Part shown: positions 14,831 to 22,801 of the stretch, piece after piece
How positions within the stretch are numbered: the stretch's first letter is position 1
Layout: each line of letters starts with the position of its first letter
Source: Paracoccaceae bacterium
GTDB lineage: Bacteria; Pseudomonadota; Alphaproteobacteria; Rhodobacterales; Rhodobacteraceae
Direction: 5' to 3'
NCBI GenBank assembly: GCA_013214715.1
Contig: JABSSB010000018.1
Coordinates: 1-24,774 of the forward strand
Length of the DNA: 24,774 nucleotides
Notes under the pieces: generated by a model
Databases searched by the model: none
What the model was told of the DNA's origin: nothing
The model's input: only the letters and a program-made list of their open reading frames with translations
Program-made: the position numbers and the translations under genes

Positions 14831-15616
14831 TTACGCCTCGGCGGGGGCCTCGGCGGCGTCGGCCTCTACGGCCATCTCTTCCTCGGGCATTTCTTCCAAG
14901 GCACCAAGATCAACACCGGCAGCGCCCAGCTGAGCGGTCATGCCTTCCAGAGCGGCACGGGCCACCAGGTCGCAATAGAGCGCAATCGCACGCGCCGCGT
15001 CGTCATTGCCCGGGATCACGTAATCCACGCCAGAGGGCGAGCAATTGGTGTCCACCACGGCAACAACCGGGATGCCTAGCTTGTTGGCTTCGGCAATCGC
15101 CAGCGATTCCTTTTTCACGTCGATGACGAAAAGCAGGTCCGGCGTGCCGCCCATTTCGCGAATGCCGCCCAGCGAGGCTTGCAGTTTGCCTTGATCACGC
15201 TCCATGCCCAGACGCTCTTTCTTGGTCAGGCCTTCGGCGCCGGTGGCCATGGTTTCGTCAATCGCGTTCAGGCGGTTGATCGACTGCGACACGGTTTTCC
15301 AGTTGGTCAGCGTGCCACCCAGCCAGCGGTGGTTCATGAAATACTGGGCTGATTTCTCGGCGGCGTCTGCGATGGGCTGCTGTGCCTGACGCTTTGTGCC
15401 GACAAACAATACGCGGCCACCTTTGGCCACGGTGTCACGCACAGCGGCCAGAGCCTGTTCCAGCATCGGAACGGTCTGGGTCAGGTCGAGAATGTGAATG
15501 CCGTTGCGCGAGCCGTAGATATAAGGCTCCATGCGTGGGTTCCAGCGCTGGGTCTGGTGGCCGAAGTGAACGCCAGCTTCCAACAGCTGTCGCATCGTGA
15601 ACTCGGGAAGAGTCAT
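14831..15616 (-). CDS. rpsB: Small ribosomal subunit protein uS2
   Basis: 30S ribosomal protein S2, 261 residues. The opening MRQLLEAGVHFGHQTQRWNPRMEPYI is the family hallmark, followed by GTKRQAQ, RWLGGTLTNW and the C-terminal core NKLGIPVVAVVDTNCSP. The tail is Ala/Glu-rich and acidic, as in other Rhodobacteraceae. The start at 15616 is supported by AAAGGAAC upstream; a longer open frame extends 44 codons into the leader, but that part has no S2 features. The roughly 128-base leader up to the olsA stop contains small GC hairpins (GGGCA/TGCCC type). TATAT near 15740-15744 with GTTGCA upstream (15760-15765, inside the olsA 3' end) could be its promoter, but spacing is short. Leader autoregulation by S2 is possible. 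Confidence 0.98.
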   Translation of the reverse strand: MTLPEFTMRQLLEAGVHFGHQTQRWNPRMEPYIYGSRNGIHILDLTQTVPMLEQALAAVRDTVAKGGRVLFVGTKRQAQQPIADAAEKSAQYFMNHRWLGGTLTNWKTVSQSINRLNAIDETMATGAEGLTKKERLGMERDQGKLQASLGGIREMGGTPDLLFVIDVKKESLAIAEANKLGIPVVAVVDTNCSPSGVDYVIPGNDDAARAIALYCDLVARAALEGMTAQLGAAGVDLGALEEMPEEEMAVEADAAEAPAEA

Positions 15617-15744
15617 CTCATAGTTCCTTTCCGGTTTAGCCTCGGCGGGGAAATCAGGGCATTTGCCCCAACCGGCGGACCCATGGGGATGTCTCCCCCA
15701 CAAGGCCCAAACCCCGCCTGCGGTATGAATGAGCGGCGCATATA

Positions 15745-16575
15745 TCACCCCGCGCCCGGGTGCAACCCCTCACTGCCGCGGCGCACAGCCTGCTCGCAGC
15801 GCAGCGCGAGCGATTTGCGGCTATCGCCATCGGCCACGGTCAGCGGCGGATGGCATATCACGGTAATCTGCCCATGCCGTGACGTGGCCAGCATCTGAAT
15901 CAGATGGGCGCCAAAATCCATATCCCCCCACCAGCCATAGAACCGCGGATCCGCACCGTCCGGTGCCTGATAGACAACCGTCACTGGCTGGATTTGCAGT
16001 CCCTGCATATCGGTGAAGGCTTCAAACAGCGTGGATTTGAACGGCAAGATCCGCCGCCCGTCGGTCGAGGTGCCTTCGGGGAAGAACAGCAGATTGTCGC
16101 CCGCTGTGATCCGGCCGCGAATGACACGTGTCTGGGCCTGCGCCTGGCGCCGATCACGCTCTATGAAGACTGTGCCTGTCGCGCGGGCAAGCCAGCCGAT
16201 GCCAGGCCATTTGGAGACCTCGGCTTTTGACACGAATATCAGGGGCTGGCTGGCATTGAGAGCAAAGATATCAATCCAGCTGGAATGGTTGGCCACCAAC
16301 ACGCCGCGCTGCGTTATCGGCTGACCCGTCACGCGATATCCGACCCCCATCAGCCGCAGCGCGTTGCGCGACACAAAGGGCGCGATATGGCGCGTGACCG
16401 GACGTTTCGCGCCCAGAAGCAGATATTCCGGCAGGCGCAGCGCCATGTGCACCAGCAAGCCGCCAAAGACCAGAATGACCAAAGGCACGGCGCGCAACCC
16501 GACACGCAGCCAGCCCGCCCCTGTGATTGGTGCCGCAAGGGGCAGATCGTCTGAATGCCAGGTCGGTTTGGTCAT
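15745..16575 (-). CDS. olsA: Lyso-ornithine lipid / lysophosphatidate O-acyltransferase (OlsA/PlsC family)
   Basis: PlsC-type membrane acyltransferase, 276 residues. The catalytic HX4D box is NHSSWID (His97, Asp102), and the acceptor-binding motif FPEGT lies at 165-169. A hydrophobic segment near 28-48 should anchor it to the inner membrane. On sequence alone it is a 1-acyl-glycerol-3-phosphate acyltransferase family protein; I call it OlsA because it overlaps by 4 bp (ATGA) an OlsB-like gene, the pair that makes ornithine lipids. OlsA adds the second, ester-linked fatty acid to lyso-ornithine lipid, and OlsA homologues can also make phosphatidic acid. The start at 16575 is fixed by that overlap. 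Its 3' end probably contains part of the rpsB promoter. Confidence 0.85.
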   Translation of the reverse strand: MTKPTWHSDDLPLAAPITGAGWLRVGLRAVPLVILVFGGLLVHMALRLPEYLLLGAKRPVTRHIAPFVSRNALRLMGVGYRVTGQPITQRGVLVANHSSWIDIFALNASQPLIFVSKAEVSKWPGIGWLARATGTVFIERDRRQAQAQTRVIRGRITAGDNLLFFPEGTSTDGRRILPFKSTLFEAFTDMQGLQIQPVTVVYQAPDGADPRFYGWWGDMDFGAHLIQMLATSRHGQITVICHPPLTVADGDSRKSLALRCEQAVRRGSEGLHPGAG

Positions 16576-17327
16576 CGGCCGCCCGCGTAAAGCCGCTTTT
16601 GACGCGCATTCATCTGGGCCGTGTCCAGCACCAGGCAGACATCGGTCGTATTGAACCGATGATCCACAAAGGCTCCATCGCCCACGCATCCGCCCAGACG
16701 CAGATACGCCTTGATCAGCGCCGGAACAGCCAGCGTGGCGCGGCGGCGGTCGATCTGGTCGGGTGGCATCAGGTCCATGCGTTGATAGACCGCGTCCAGC
16801 GCGCGCGGGCGCAGATCGGCGGGCGCCAGGTGGGTGTGATGCAGCATCGACAAAGGTTCGGCAATCGCGTCGATATCGGTGCCGTGGAACGAGGCCACGC
16901 CAAAGAGAAGATCAATCTCGTGCTCGGCCACATAGGCCGCCAGCCCGGTCCAAAGGTGAAACATCGCCGGCCCGCCGCGATAGTCGCGGTGCAAGCATGA
17001 GCGACCAAGTTCGAGCAAGCGACGTCCCGATGATTTCAACGGGCCCAGATCATATTCATCTTCGCCATAGAACTGGCCGACCTTGTCCGCCTGTTCCTGC
17101 CGCAGGAGGCGGTACACGCCGACCACCTGCCCCGTGGCATCATCGCAGACCAGCATATGATCGAAAAACGGGTCAAAGCGGTCGATCTCGAGCCCGGCAT
17201 CATGATCCACCATCGGCCCGTCCGAGCCCAATTCCTGCACGAAGACATCATAGCGCAGCGCCTGCGCCGCGCGCAGGTCATCGGGGGTATCGGCCAGTCG
17301 CACCGAAAAACTGGGCTGCGCAGACAT
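16572..17327 (-). CDS. olsB: Ornithine lipid N-acyltransferase (OlsB-like, GNAT fold)
   Basis: OlsB-type acyltransferase, 251 residues, predicted to transfer a 3-hydroxy fatty acid from acyl carrier protein to the alpha-amino group of ornithine, the first step of ornithine-lipid synthesis. Family features are ALRYDVFVQELG (about 25-40), VGVYRLLR, LELGRSCLHRDYRGG with the acyl-CoA/ACP loop, and LFGVASFHGTD. A related enzyme, GlsB, makes glutamine lipids in roseobacters, and I cannot exclude that specificity. The start at 17327 has GGAG nine bases upstream; an upstream in-frame ATG extends 28 codons without similarity. It overlaps olsA by 4 bp and has a full CtrA-type box about 100 bp upstream, so cell-cycle or phosphorelay control is plausible. 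Confidence 0.87.
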   Translation of the reverse strand: MSAQPSFSVRLADTPDDLRAAQALRYDVFVQELGSDGPMVDHDAGLEIDRFDPFFDHMLVCDDATGQVVGVYRLLRQEQADKVGQFYGEDEYDLGPLKSSGRRLLELGRSCLHRDYRGGPAMFHLWTGLAAYVAEHEIDLLFGVASFHGTDIDAIAEPLSMLHHTHLAPADLRPRALDAVYQRMDLMPPDQIDRRRATLAVPALIKAYLRLGGCVGDGAFVDHRFNTTDVCLVLDTAQMNARQKRLYAGGR

Positions 17328-17398
17328 CAGGGCGCGCTCCGTTGGATCAGAGGGTCGCAGGGGACATAGGCCGCTTTGAGCGCCGGTGCAACCAACCG

Positions 17399-17440
17399 GA
17401 CATACTTGCAAATTTCTGCGTGGTTAACATTTCGTTAACC
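17399..17440 (-). promoter_or_regulatory. CtrA-type box with promoter geometry upstream of olsB
   Basis: The 17-base core TTAAC-N6-TTAAC (17424-17440 with flanks) matches the CtrA consensus TTAA-N7-TTAA exactly. It is palindromic, so it reads the same on both strands; the inverted repeat is TGGTTAAC/GTTAACCA (17421-17428, 17434-17441). On the minus strand, taking the second half (TTAACC, 17422-17427) as a -35 element leaves 17 bases to TATGTC (17399-17404), a possible -10. CtrA-activated promoters often overlap the -35 this way. No T-run follows, so it is not a terminator. Confidence 0.65.
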
Positions 17441-17444
17441 AAGT

Positions 17445-17627
17445 TCAGACATCAAAGACTGGCTCGAGAAGGACAACGGTGCTGTCTATGACAACCTTGC
17501 CCTCTTCGGGGAACATCACGGTCACACGGTGGCCGATATTGGATTGCACCTGCCCCACGCCCCAATCTGGATGGTGGGGGTGGCGTACGAACATTCCGGG
17601 AGACTGGAAGGCATTGGCATCTGACAT
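17445..17627 (-). CDS. Small DUF3553 protein
   Basis: 60-residue protein of the DUF3553 family, which has no established function. The recognisable core is PGMFVRHPHHPDWGVGQVQS and then VTVMFPEEGKVVID, a small SH3-like beta barrel similar to those at the end of UvrD-like helicases and CarD-like proteins; that likeness is inferred. I start at ATG 17627 (MSDANAFQSPG); a GTG three codons upstream is possible, as the AAAGGAC site could serve either. It is divergent from chpT with 43 bp between starts and upstream of olsB, from which the CtrA box separates it. In related genomes it commonly lies beside chpT. Confidence 0.82.
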   Translation of the reverse strand: MSDANAFQSPGMFVRHPHHPDWGVGQVQSNIGHRVTVMFPEEGKVVIDSTVVLLEPVFDV

Positions 17628-17670
17628 TGGGAGCACAGGTCCTTTTGACGGGGCTGTTTACGGGGGCAAC

Positions 17671-18279
17671 GTGGACACAGGGACGGAAGATGACAAGCTC
17701 AAGCTGGCAACTTTGGTCGGCTCGCGGATTTGCCACGATCTGATTTCGCCGATCGGCGCGGTGCAGAACGGGGTTGAGTTGCTGGAATTGTCGCGCAGTG
17801 TGGATGGGCCGGAGCTTGAGCTGATTGCCGAGTCCGTCCGCAGCGCATCAACACGGGCGCGGTTTTTTCGCATCGCCTATGGCGGGGCATCGGTGCAGAT
17901 GCTGGGCCGAGGCGAAGTTGCCGGGGTGATCGACGATTTCAATCGCACCGGGCGGCTGAAGGTAGATTGGGGGATCGAGACACCGCAATCCCGGGCGCTG
18001 GTGCGGTTGTCATTCCTGTCTCTGCAATGCTGTGAGGCGGCGATGCCCTTGGGCGGGACCGTACAGATCACCGTGCAGGAGGATCGCTGGCAGCTGGTGG
18101 CAGACTCCGCCCGGCTGCAGATGGACCCGCACTTGTGGGAGGATCTGATGCTGATGCCGGATCTTGAAAATCTGCAGCCCGCTCACGTGCAGTTCGCCCT
18201 GCTGCCAATGGCGGCGAATGGCATGGGACGACAGGTCGAGGTGATCCGCCGCGATACAGGTATCACGCTGAGCTTCTAA
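17671..18279 (+). CDS. chpT: Histidine phosphotransferase ChpT
   Basis: Phosphotransferase that passes phosphate from the hybrid kinase CckA to CtrA and CpdR in alphaproteobacteria. It is a dimer with a degenerate histidine-kinase fold and no ATP binding. From GTG 17671 it has 202 residues. The phospho-accepting His22 is in GSRICHDLISPIGAVQNGVELL, the ChpT hallmark (HD-SP-GA--NG). The C-terminal half is the pseudo-ATPase lobe. No in-frame ATG is near; the GTG with GGGGG five bases upstream is the best start, while an open frame of 64 more codons overlaps the DUF3553 gene antisense. The stop overlaps that of convergent proA. In Rhodobacterales this relay controls motility, gene transfer agent production and related traits. 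Confidence 0.9.
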   Translation: MDTGTEDDKLKLATLVGSRICHDLISPIGAVQNGVELLELSRSVDGPELELIAESVRSASTRARFFRIAYGGASVQMLGRGEVAGVIDDFNRTGRLKVDWGIETPQSRALVRLSFLSLQCCEAAMPLGGTVQITVQEDRWQLVADSARLQMDPHLWEDLMLMPDLENLQPAHVQFALLPMAANGMGRQVEVIRRDTGITLSF

Positions 18280-19538
18280 CCGCGCACCGTGCCGTCACCG
18301 GTGACCAGATATTTGAAACTGGTCAGCTGATCGGCACCGACCGGACCGCGGGCATGCATCTTGCCCGTGGCGATGCCGATCTCGGCCCCCATGCCAAATT
18401 CTCCCCCATCGGCAAATTGGGTGGAGGCGTTGTGCATCAGGATCGCACTGTCGAGCCCGGCAAAAAACGCCTGCGCAGCAGTCCTGTCTTCGGTCAGGAT
18501 GCAATCGGTATGGTTCGATCCATACCGGCGGATATGGGCGATGGCCTCATCCAGACCCGAGACAGGTTTGGCTGCGATGATCATGTCGAGATACTCGCGC
18601 CCCCAATCCTCGTCCCCGGCTTGCGTCGTGCCGTTTTGGGCCAAAGACCCTTCGGTGCGCACCTCGACACCGGCTTTGACCAGCATGTCGATCACATCGC
18701 GGCCCAGTGTCTCGGCGACATCCTGATGGATCAGCAGGCATTCCGCCGCGCCGCAAATCCCGGTGCGGCGGGTCTTGGCGTTCAGAACCACATCAAACGT
18801 TTTCTGCGGATCTGCCGCTTTGTCGATATAGATGTGAACGATGCCTTCGAGATGAGCAAACACGGGCACGCGGGCCTCGCGCTGGACCAGACCGACAAGC
18901 CCCTTGCCGCCGCGCGGCACAATCACGTCGATGCTGTCGGTCATGGTCAGCATTTCGCTGACAGCGGCGCGGTCGCGGGTGGGCACCAGCTGGATCGCGT
19001 CTTCGGGCAAGCCCGCGCTGCGCAACCCTTCGACCAAACATGCATGGATCGCTTGGGAACTGTGGAAACTTTCCGACCCGCCGCGCAGGATCACGGCATT
19101 GCCGGCCTTCAGGCACAGCGCCCCGGCATCGGCGGTCACATTGGGGCGGCTTTCATAGATCACGCCGATCACCCCCAGCGGTGTGCGCACACGCTGGATA
19201 TGCAGGCCCGAGGGCATATCCCATTCCGCCAGCACAGCGCCGACAGGGTCTGCCTGCCCGGCCACGGCGCGCAGCCCGTCCACAATGCCCTGCACCCGCG
19301 CCTCATCCAGCATGAGTCGATCCATCATCGCGTCTGACAGGCCCTTGTTGCGGCCAAAGTCCATATCTTCGGCATTGGCGGCAATGATCTTGTCGCGCTG
19401 TGCCCAAACGGCATCGGCAGCAGCCAAGAGCGCGGCGGCCCGTACCTCCCCTGGGATCGAGGCGAGACCACTGGCGGCTGCGCGGGCACGCTGGCCGAGA
19501 TCCATCATCATGCTGTGGGTCTGGTCCTGATCTTTCAT
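18276..19538 (-). CDS. proA: Glutamate-5-semialdehyde dehydrogenase (gamma-glutamyl phosphate reductase)
   Basis: Second enzyme of proline synthesis: NADPH-dependent reduction of glutamyl-5-phosphate to glutamate semialdehyde, in the cytoplasm. It has 420 residues, full length. Motifs are YESRPNVTADAGALCLK (128-144), ILRGGSES (150-157) and the catalytic Cys262 in RTGICGAAE. The substrate region EGIVHIYID has Val where many homologues have Cys, which should not affect catalysis. ATG 19538 has AAGGACGAG upstream. It follows proB by 52 bp; that gap carries short CCCAA repeats and an A/T-rich TTTATAAATA, which could be a weak internal promoter. No terminator is visible at its end, where its stop overlaps that of chpT. 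Confidence 0.97.
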   Translation of the reverse strand: MKDQDQTHSMMMDLGQRARAAASGLASIPGEVRAAALLAAADAVWAQRDKIIAANAEDMDFGRNKGLSDAMMDRLMLDEARVQGIVDGLRAVAGQADPVGAVLAEWDMPSGLHIQRVRTPLGVIGVIYESRPNVTADAGALCLKAGNAVILRGGSESFHSSQAIHACLVEGLRSAGLPEDAIQLVPTRDRAAVSEMLTMTDSIDVIVPRGGKGLVGLVQREARVPVFAHLEGIVHIYIDKAADPQKTFDVVLNAKTRRTGICGAAECLLIHQDVAETLGRDVIDMLVKAGVEVRTEGSLAQNGTTQAGDEDWGREYLDMIIAAKPVSGLDEAIAHIRRYGSNHTDCILTEDRTAAQAFFAGLDSAILMHNASTQFADGGEFGMGAEIGIATGKMHARGPVGADQLTSFKYLVTGDGTVRG

Positions 19539-19590
19539 CGGGCTCGTCCTTGGGTTGGGTTGGATTGGGGTATTTATAAAGAGAAGAAAA

Positions 19591-20694
19591 TCAGAGCGCC
19601 ATATCGTCCCGGTGGATCAGGGCCGCGCGGCCCGGATAACCGAGGATTGGCTCGATCTGTGAAGACTGGCAGCCTTTGAGCGCCTGCGCCTCATCCGAGG
19701 TATAGCGGCACAGCCCCTGACCCAGCTTGCGCCCCTCCAGAACAATGGCGACCGGATCTCCGCGCCCGAATGTGCCGTCCACCGCAGTCAAGCCCGCAGG
19801 CAGCAGGCTTTTGCCACGCGAAAGGGCCGCAGCGGCCCCGGCATCAATACCAAGCGTTCCGCGCGGTTTCATCGACGCGATCCAGCCTTTGCGCGCGGCT
19901 TGCGGGTCGAGCGTGGCGGTAAACCATGTTGCTGCCGCACCGTTTGCCAGAGTTTGCAACGGATTCATCACCGAACCTTCTGTGATCGCCATGGCGCAGC
20001 CTGCCGCCGTGGCCATCTGCGCGGCCATGAGTTTGGTTTTCATCCCCCCTTTGGAGAGGCCCGATCCCGCGTCCCCAGCCATCGCCTCGATCTCCGGCGT
20101 TATGGTGTCGATCACCTCAAACCGTTTGGCGGCGGCGTCGTGAGAGGGGTTGCCGCTGTAGAACCCGTCGACATCAGACAGCAGGATCAGCCGGTCGGCC
20201 CCCACGGTGACCGCGACCTGCGCGCCCAGCCGGTCATTGTCGCCATAGCGGATCTCATCCGTGGCCACCGTGTCGTTTTCATTCACGATCGGCACCGCGC
20301 CCAGCCCCAGAAGCGTCGCGAGCGTGGCGCGCGAATTGAGGTAGCGGCGGCGGTCGGCGCTGTCTTCGAGCGTGACCAGAACCTGGGCCGTGGTAATACC
20401 GTGCGGGGCCAGCGCTTCTTCATAGGCGCGGGCCAGTCGGATCTGACCCACCGCGGCGGCGGCCTGGGACTGCTCCAGAGACAGCGCGGATTGCGGCAGG
20501 CCCAGCACGCCGCGCCCCAGAGCGATGGAGCCGGAGGAGACAAGGATCACATCCGCCCCCTGCCCTTTCAGCCAAGCCACATCTTCGGCCAGAGAACGCA
20601 GCCAATCAGCACGCAGATGCCCGGTCTGACGGTCCACAAGCAGCGCGGAACCAACCTTGACCACGACACGGCGGGCTTGGCTCAGGGTTCCCAC
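19591..20694 (-). CDS. proB: Glutamate 5-kinase
   Basis: First and feedback-controlled enzyme of proline synthesis: phosphorylates glutamate to glutamyl-5-phosphate with ATP. It has 367 residues, with an amino acid kinase domain (1-255) showing VVKVGSALL, VSSGSIALG, PIVNENDTVATDEIRYGDND and LLSDVDGFYSGNP, then GGMKTKLMAA, and a C-terminal PUA domain (about 280-367), as in the long bacterial form. The start is GTG at 20694 and overlaps the obg stop by 13 bp; the ribosome site is poor, so coupling from obg is likely. proB-proA adjacent behind obg is the standard alphaproteobacterial order. Confidence 0.97.
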   Translation of the reverse strand: MGTLSQARRVVVKVGSALLVDRQTGHLRADWLRSLAEDVAWLKGQGADVILVSSGSIALGRGVLGLPQSALSLEQSQAAAAVGQIRLARAYEEALAPHGITTAQVLVTLEDSADRRRYLNSRATLATLLGLGAVPIVNENDTVATDEIRYGDNDRLGAQVAVTVGADRLILLSDVDGFYSGNPSHDAAAKRFEVIDTITPEIEAMAGDAGSGLSKGGMKTKLMAAQMATAAGCAMAITEGSVMNPLQTLANGAAATWFTATLDPQAARKGWIASMKPRGTLGIDAGAAAALSRGKSLLPAGLTAVDGTFGRGDPVAIVLEGRKLGQGLCRYTSDEAQALKGCQSSQIEPILGYPGRAALIHRDDMAL

Positions 20695-21716
20695 TTTGTG
20701 TCCGTTTCGTCTGATTTGAAACGCAGCCGGTCGGCGTCGATTTGGCTGCGCAGGGCGCGCAGCACATCTGTGACGCCCTGACGGGCGACGCCAGACATCT
20801 CCATCACCGGGCCGCCAGAGGCCTGTTCCAAAATGGCGCGCGCTTCGGCGCGCTCTTCATCATCCAGCGCATCGACCTTGTTCAACACGGTCACGCGGGG
20901 TTTGTCGGCAAGATGCCCGCCATAGGCTTCCAATTCGGTGATGATGGTGCGGTAGTCTTCGGCGACATCCTCGGCCGTGCCATCGACCAGATGCAGCAGC
21001 ACGGCGCAGCGCTCGACATGGCCCAGGAACCGATCACCAATCCCGCGACCTTCATGGGCGCCCGCGATCAGGCCGGGGATATCAGCCACCACGAATTCCG
21101 CCCCGTCCACACCGACAACGCCCAGATTGGGATGCAGCGTGGTGAACGGATAGTCGGCTATTTTGGGCCGCGCATTCGATGTTGCGGCCAGAAAGGTGGA
21201 TTTACCCGCATTGGGCAGGCCCAACAGCCCCGCATCGGCGATCAGCTTCAGGCGCAGCCAGATCGTGCGTTCGACCCCTTCCTGACCGGGATTGGCGCGG
21301 CGCGGGGCCTGATTGGTGGCGGATTTGAAATGCAGATTTCCAAAGCCGCCATTGCCGCCTTTGGCCAGCAACACACGCTCACCCAGTTCGGTCAGATCGG
21401 CGATCACTGTCTCTTCGTCTTCATCAAGGATTTCGGTGCCCACGGGCACGCGCAGCACGATGTCATCGCCATCCTTGCCGGTACGCTGTTGCCCGCGCCC
21501 GGGTTGGCCGTTCTTGGCGAAGAAATGCTGCTGATAGCGGAAGTCAATCAGCGTGTTCAGCCCATCCACGACCTCAACCCAGACCGAGCCACCCTTGCCG
21601 CCATCGCCGCCATCGGGGCCGCCATATTCAATGTATTTCTCGCGCCGGAAGCTGACGCAGCCACCGCCGCCCGCGCCCGAGCGGATATAGACCTTGGCCA
21701 GATCCAGAAATTTCAC
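20682..21716 (-). CDS. obgE: GTPase Obg/CgtA
   Basis: Essential ribosome-associated GTPase involved in late 50S assembly and stress responses. It has 344 residues from GTG 21716. The glycine-rich Obg fold (1-155) shows SGAGGGGCVSFRREKYIEYG and GGPDGGDGGKGGSVW. The G domain follows with G1 GLPNAGKS (166-173), G3 DIPGLIAGA (212-220), then NKVD. The start is set by GGAG eight bases upstream and by VKFLDLAKV, the usual N-terminus; the frame extends 22 codons further without similarity. The 107-base gap upstream holds two hairpins and a possible promoter. It leads the obg-proB-proA run. Confidence 0.96.
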   Translation of the reverse strand: MKFLDLAKVYIRSGAGGGGCVSFRREKYIEYGGPDGGDGGKGGSVWVEVVDGLNTLIDFRYQQHFFAKNGQPGRGQQRTGKDGDDIVLRVPVGTEILDEDEETVIADLTELGERVLLAKGGNGGFGNLHFKSATNQAPRRANPGQEGVERTIWLRLKLIADAGLLGLPNAGKSTFLAATSNARPKIADYPFTTLHPNLGVVGVDGAEFVVADIPGLIAGAHEGRGIGDRFLGHVERCAVLLHLVDGTAEDVAEDYRTIITELEAYGGHLADKPRVTVLNKVDALDDEERAEARAILEQASGGPVMEMSGVARQGVTDVLRALRSQIDADRLRFKSDETDTKWEP

Positions 21717-21754
21717 CTGACATACTCCATATGATGCCCCGGCACGGGGATGCG

Positions 21755-21781
21755 TGAGGTCCGACAGAGCTGCGGACCTCA
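21755..21781 (-). promoter_or_regulatory. Hairpin in obg leader
   Basis: Perfect 9-bp inverted repeat TGAGGTCCG (21755-21763) and CGGACCTCA (21773-21781), loop of nine bases, with a CCCCG/CGGGG stem a little nearer the start codon. No T-run follows. A -35-like TTGCAA (21813-21818) and -10-like TATCTG (21790-21795), 17 apart, lie just upstream, so the hairpins would sit in the 5' leader of obg mRNA. Operator or leader structure cannot be decided. Confidence 0.45.
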
Positions 21782-21823
21782 ACTGCCCTCAGATAAACCG
21801 AGGTTCGATAACTTGCAACGGGC

Positions 21824-22360
21824 CTAGAGGCTCTTGCTATAGGTCCAGGTTGGAACCGTTGCGTTGCGTGAGACCGAGAAATCCTCGGCATCGCCCAGAT
21901 ATTCAAAGCCACATTTGATCAGCACCCGGGCCGAGGCCGGGTTGTCCTGAAAGACACTGGCAAAGATCGTGTTGCTTTGTAGCGGATTGGCGCGCAGCAG
22001 CGCCTCCAGTGCGGTTTGCGCCACGCCCGTGTTCCAGAATGGCGGGGCCACCCAATAGCCGACCTCGGACTGATTACGGTCCAGACGATCCAGAGAGATG
22101 ATGCCCATCACCTCGGCCGCGCCCATCGCCGTGCCGTCGAGCGCCCAGACATCTTCGGTCCGGTCGGGCTCATGGCTGCGTTGAATAAACGCTTCGGTCA
22201 CGCCGGGCGGCAGCGGGTGTGGGATCGATGTGGTCATGCGCGCCAAGCGGTCCTGACCAGCATACATTTCGATCATACCCTTGTCCGATTTTCGCAGCGG
22301 ACGTAGCACGAAGCGGTCGGTGTCGATGACCTGCTGGGTGACAATCTGATCCATCTGCAT
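21824..22360 (-). CDS. GNAT family N-acetyltransferase (RimJ/RimL-like)
   Basis: Acetyltransferase of the RimJ/RimL branch of the GNAT fold, 178 residues. The strand-1 signature TDRFVLRPLRKSD (14-26), EVGYWVAPPFWNTGVAQTAL with the acetyl-CoA loop, and FQDNPASARVLIKCGFEYLG near the C-terminus are all typical. It transfers acetyl from acetyl-CoA to an amine, a protein N-terminus or a small molecule; the substrate is unknown. ATG 22360 has GAGGGAGAAG upstream; a second ATG two codons later is possible. It lies between the rpmA terminator and obg, a place where roseobacters often carry such a gene. No clear promoter is visible in the 85-base gap after the terminator. Confidence 0.9.
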   Translation of the reverse strand: MQMDQIVTQQVIDTDRFVLRPLRKSDKGMIEMYAGQDRLARMTTSIPHPLPPGVTEAFIQRSHEPDRTEDVWALDGTAMGAAEVMGIISLDRLDRNQSEVGYWVAPPFWNTGVAQTALEALLRANPLQSNTIFASVFQDNPASARVLIKCGFEYLGDAEDFSVSRNATVPTWTYSKSL

Positions 22361-22445
22361 TTGGTCTTCTCCCTCTTTCAGCTGATCTGCCGGGATCCCT
22401 CGTCCCCGATATATGGGGAGATCAGCAAGGATTTGAAATGGTCTG

Positions 22446-22483
22446 AAAAAAGCAACAGGGACCGGCTGATGCCGATCCCCGTT
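22446..22483 (-). terminator. Intrinsic terminator of the rplU-rpmA operon
   Basis: On the minus strand a 13-bp stem with two G-T pairs, AACGGGGATCGGC / GCCGGTCCCTGTT (22454-22483), has the loop ATCA and is followed by six Ts (22446-22451). It lies 27 bases after the rpmA stop and separates the ribosomal operon from the acetyltransferase gene. Confidence 0.92.
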
Positions 22484-22510
22484 TTCATCTTAACCGTCTT
22501 CGGGTTCGGC

Positions 22511-22780
22511 TTATTCAGCAGCCTCCGCGACTGGAAGCACGGAAATGAAGGTTCGGCCCTTCAGGCCTTTACGGAAATTCACGGCGCCTTCTACGGTTGC
22601 AAAGATCGTATGATCCTTGCCCATGCCCACGCCTTCACCCGGCCAGAACTTGGTGCCGCGCTGACGCACGATGATGTTGCCCGGGATGGCCGCCTGGCCA
22701 CCGTAGAGCTTTACACCAAGACGGCGACCTGCAGAGTCGCGACCGTTGCGGGAGGAACCGCCTGCTTTCTTATGTGCCAT
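22511..22780 (-). CDS. rpmA: Large ribosomal subunit protein bL27
   Basis: 50S ribosomal protein L27, 89 residues, the usual length. The N-terminus MAHKKAGGSSRNGRDSAGRR reaches toward the peptidyl-transferase centre, and GVKLYGGQAAIPGNIIVRQRG and FWPGEGVGMGKDHT are diagnostic. There is no N-terminal extension cleaved by a protease as in Firmicutes. AAGGAG lies eight bases before the ATG. It follows rplU by 21 bp and is the last gene before a strong terminator. Confidence 0.98.
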   Translation of the reverse strand: MAHKKAGGSSRNGRDSAGRRLGVKLYGGQAAIPGNIIVRQRGTKFWPGEGVGMGKDHTIFATVEGAVNFRKGLKGRTFISVLPVAEAAE

Positions 22781-22801
22781 TCTCTCGTCTCCTTGACCGG
22801 A

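Noticed and set aside
16527..17491. Plus-strand frames opposite olsB
   Set aside because: Low-complexity Arg/Pro/Ala shadows with no start signal; the olsB frame has clear family motifs.
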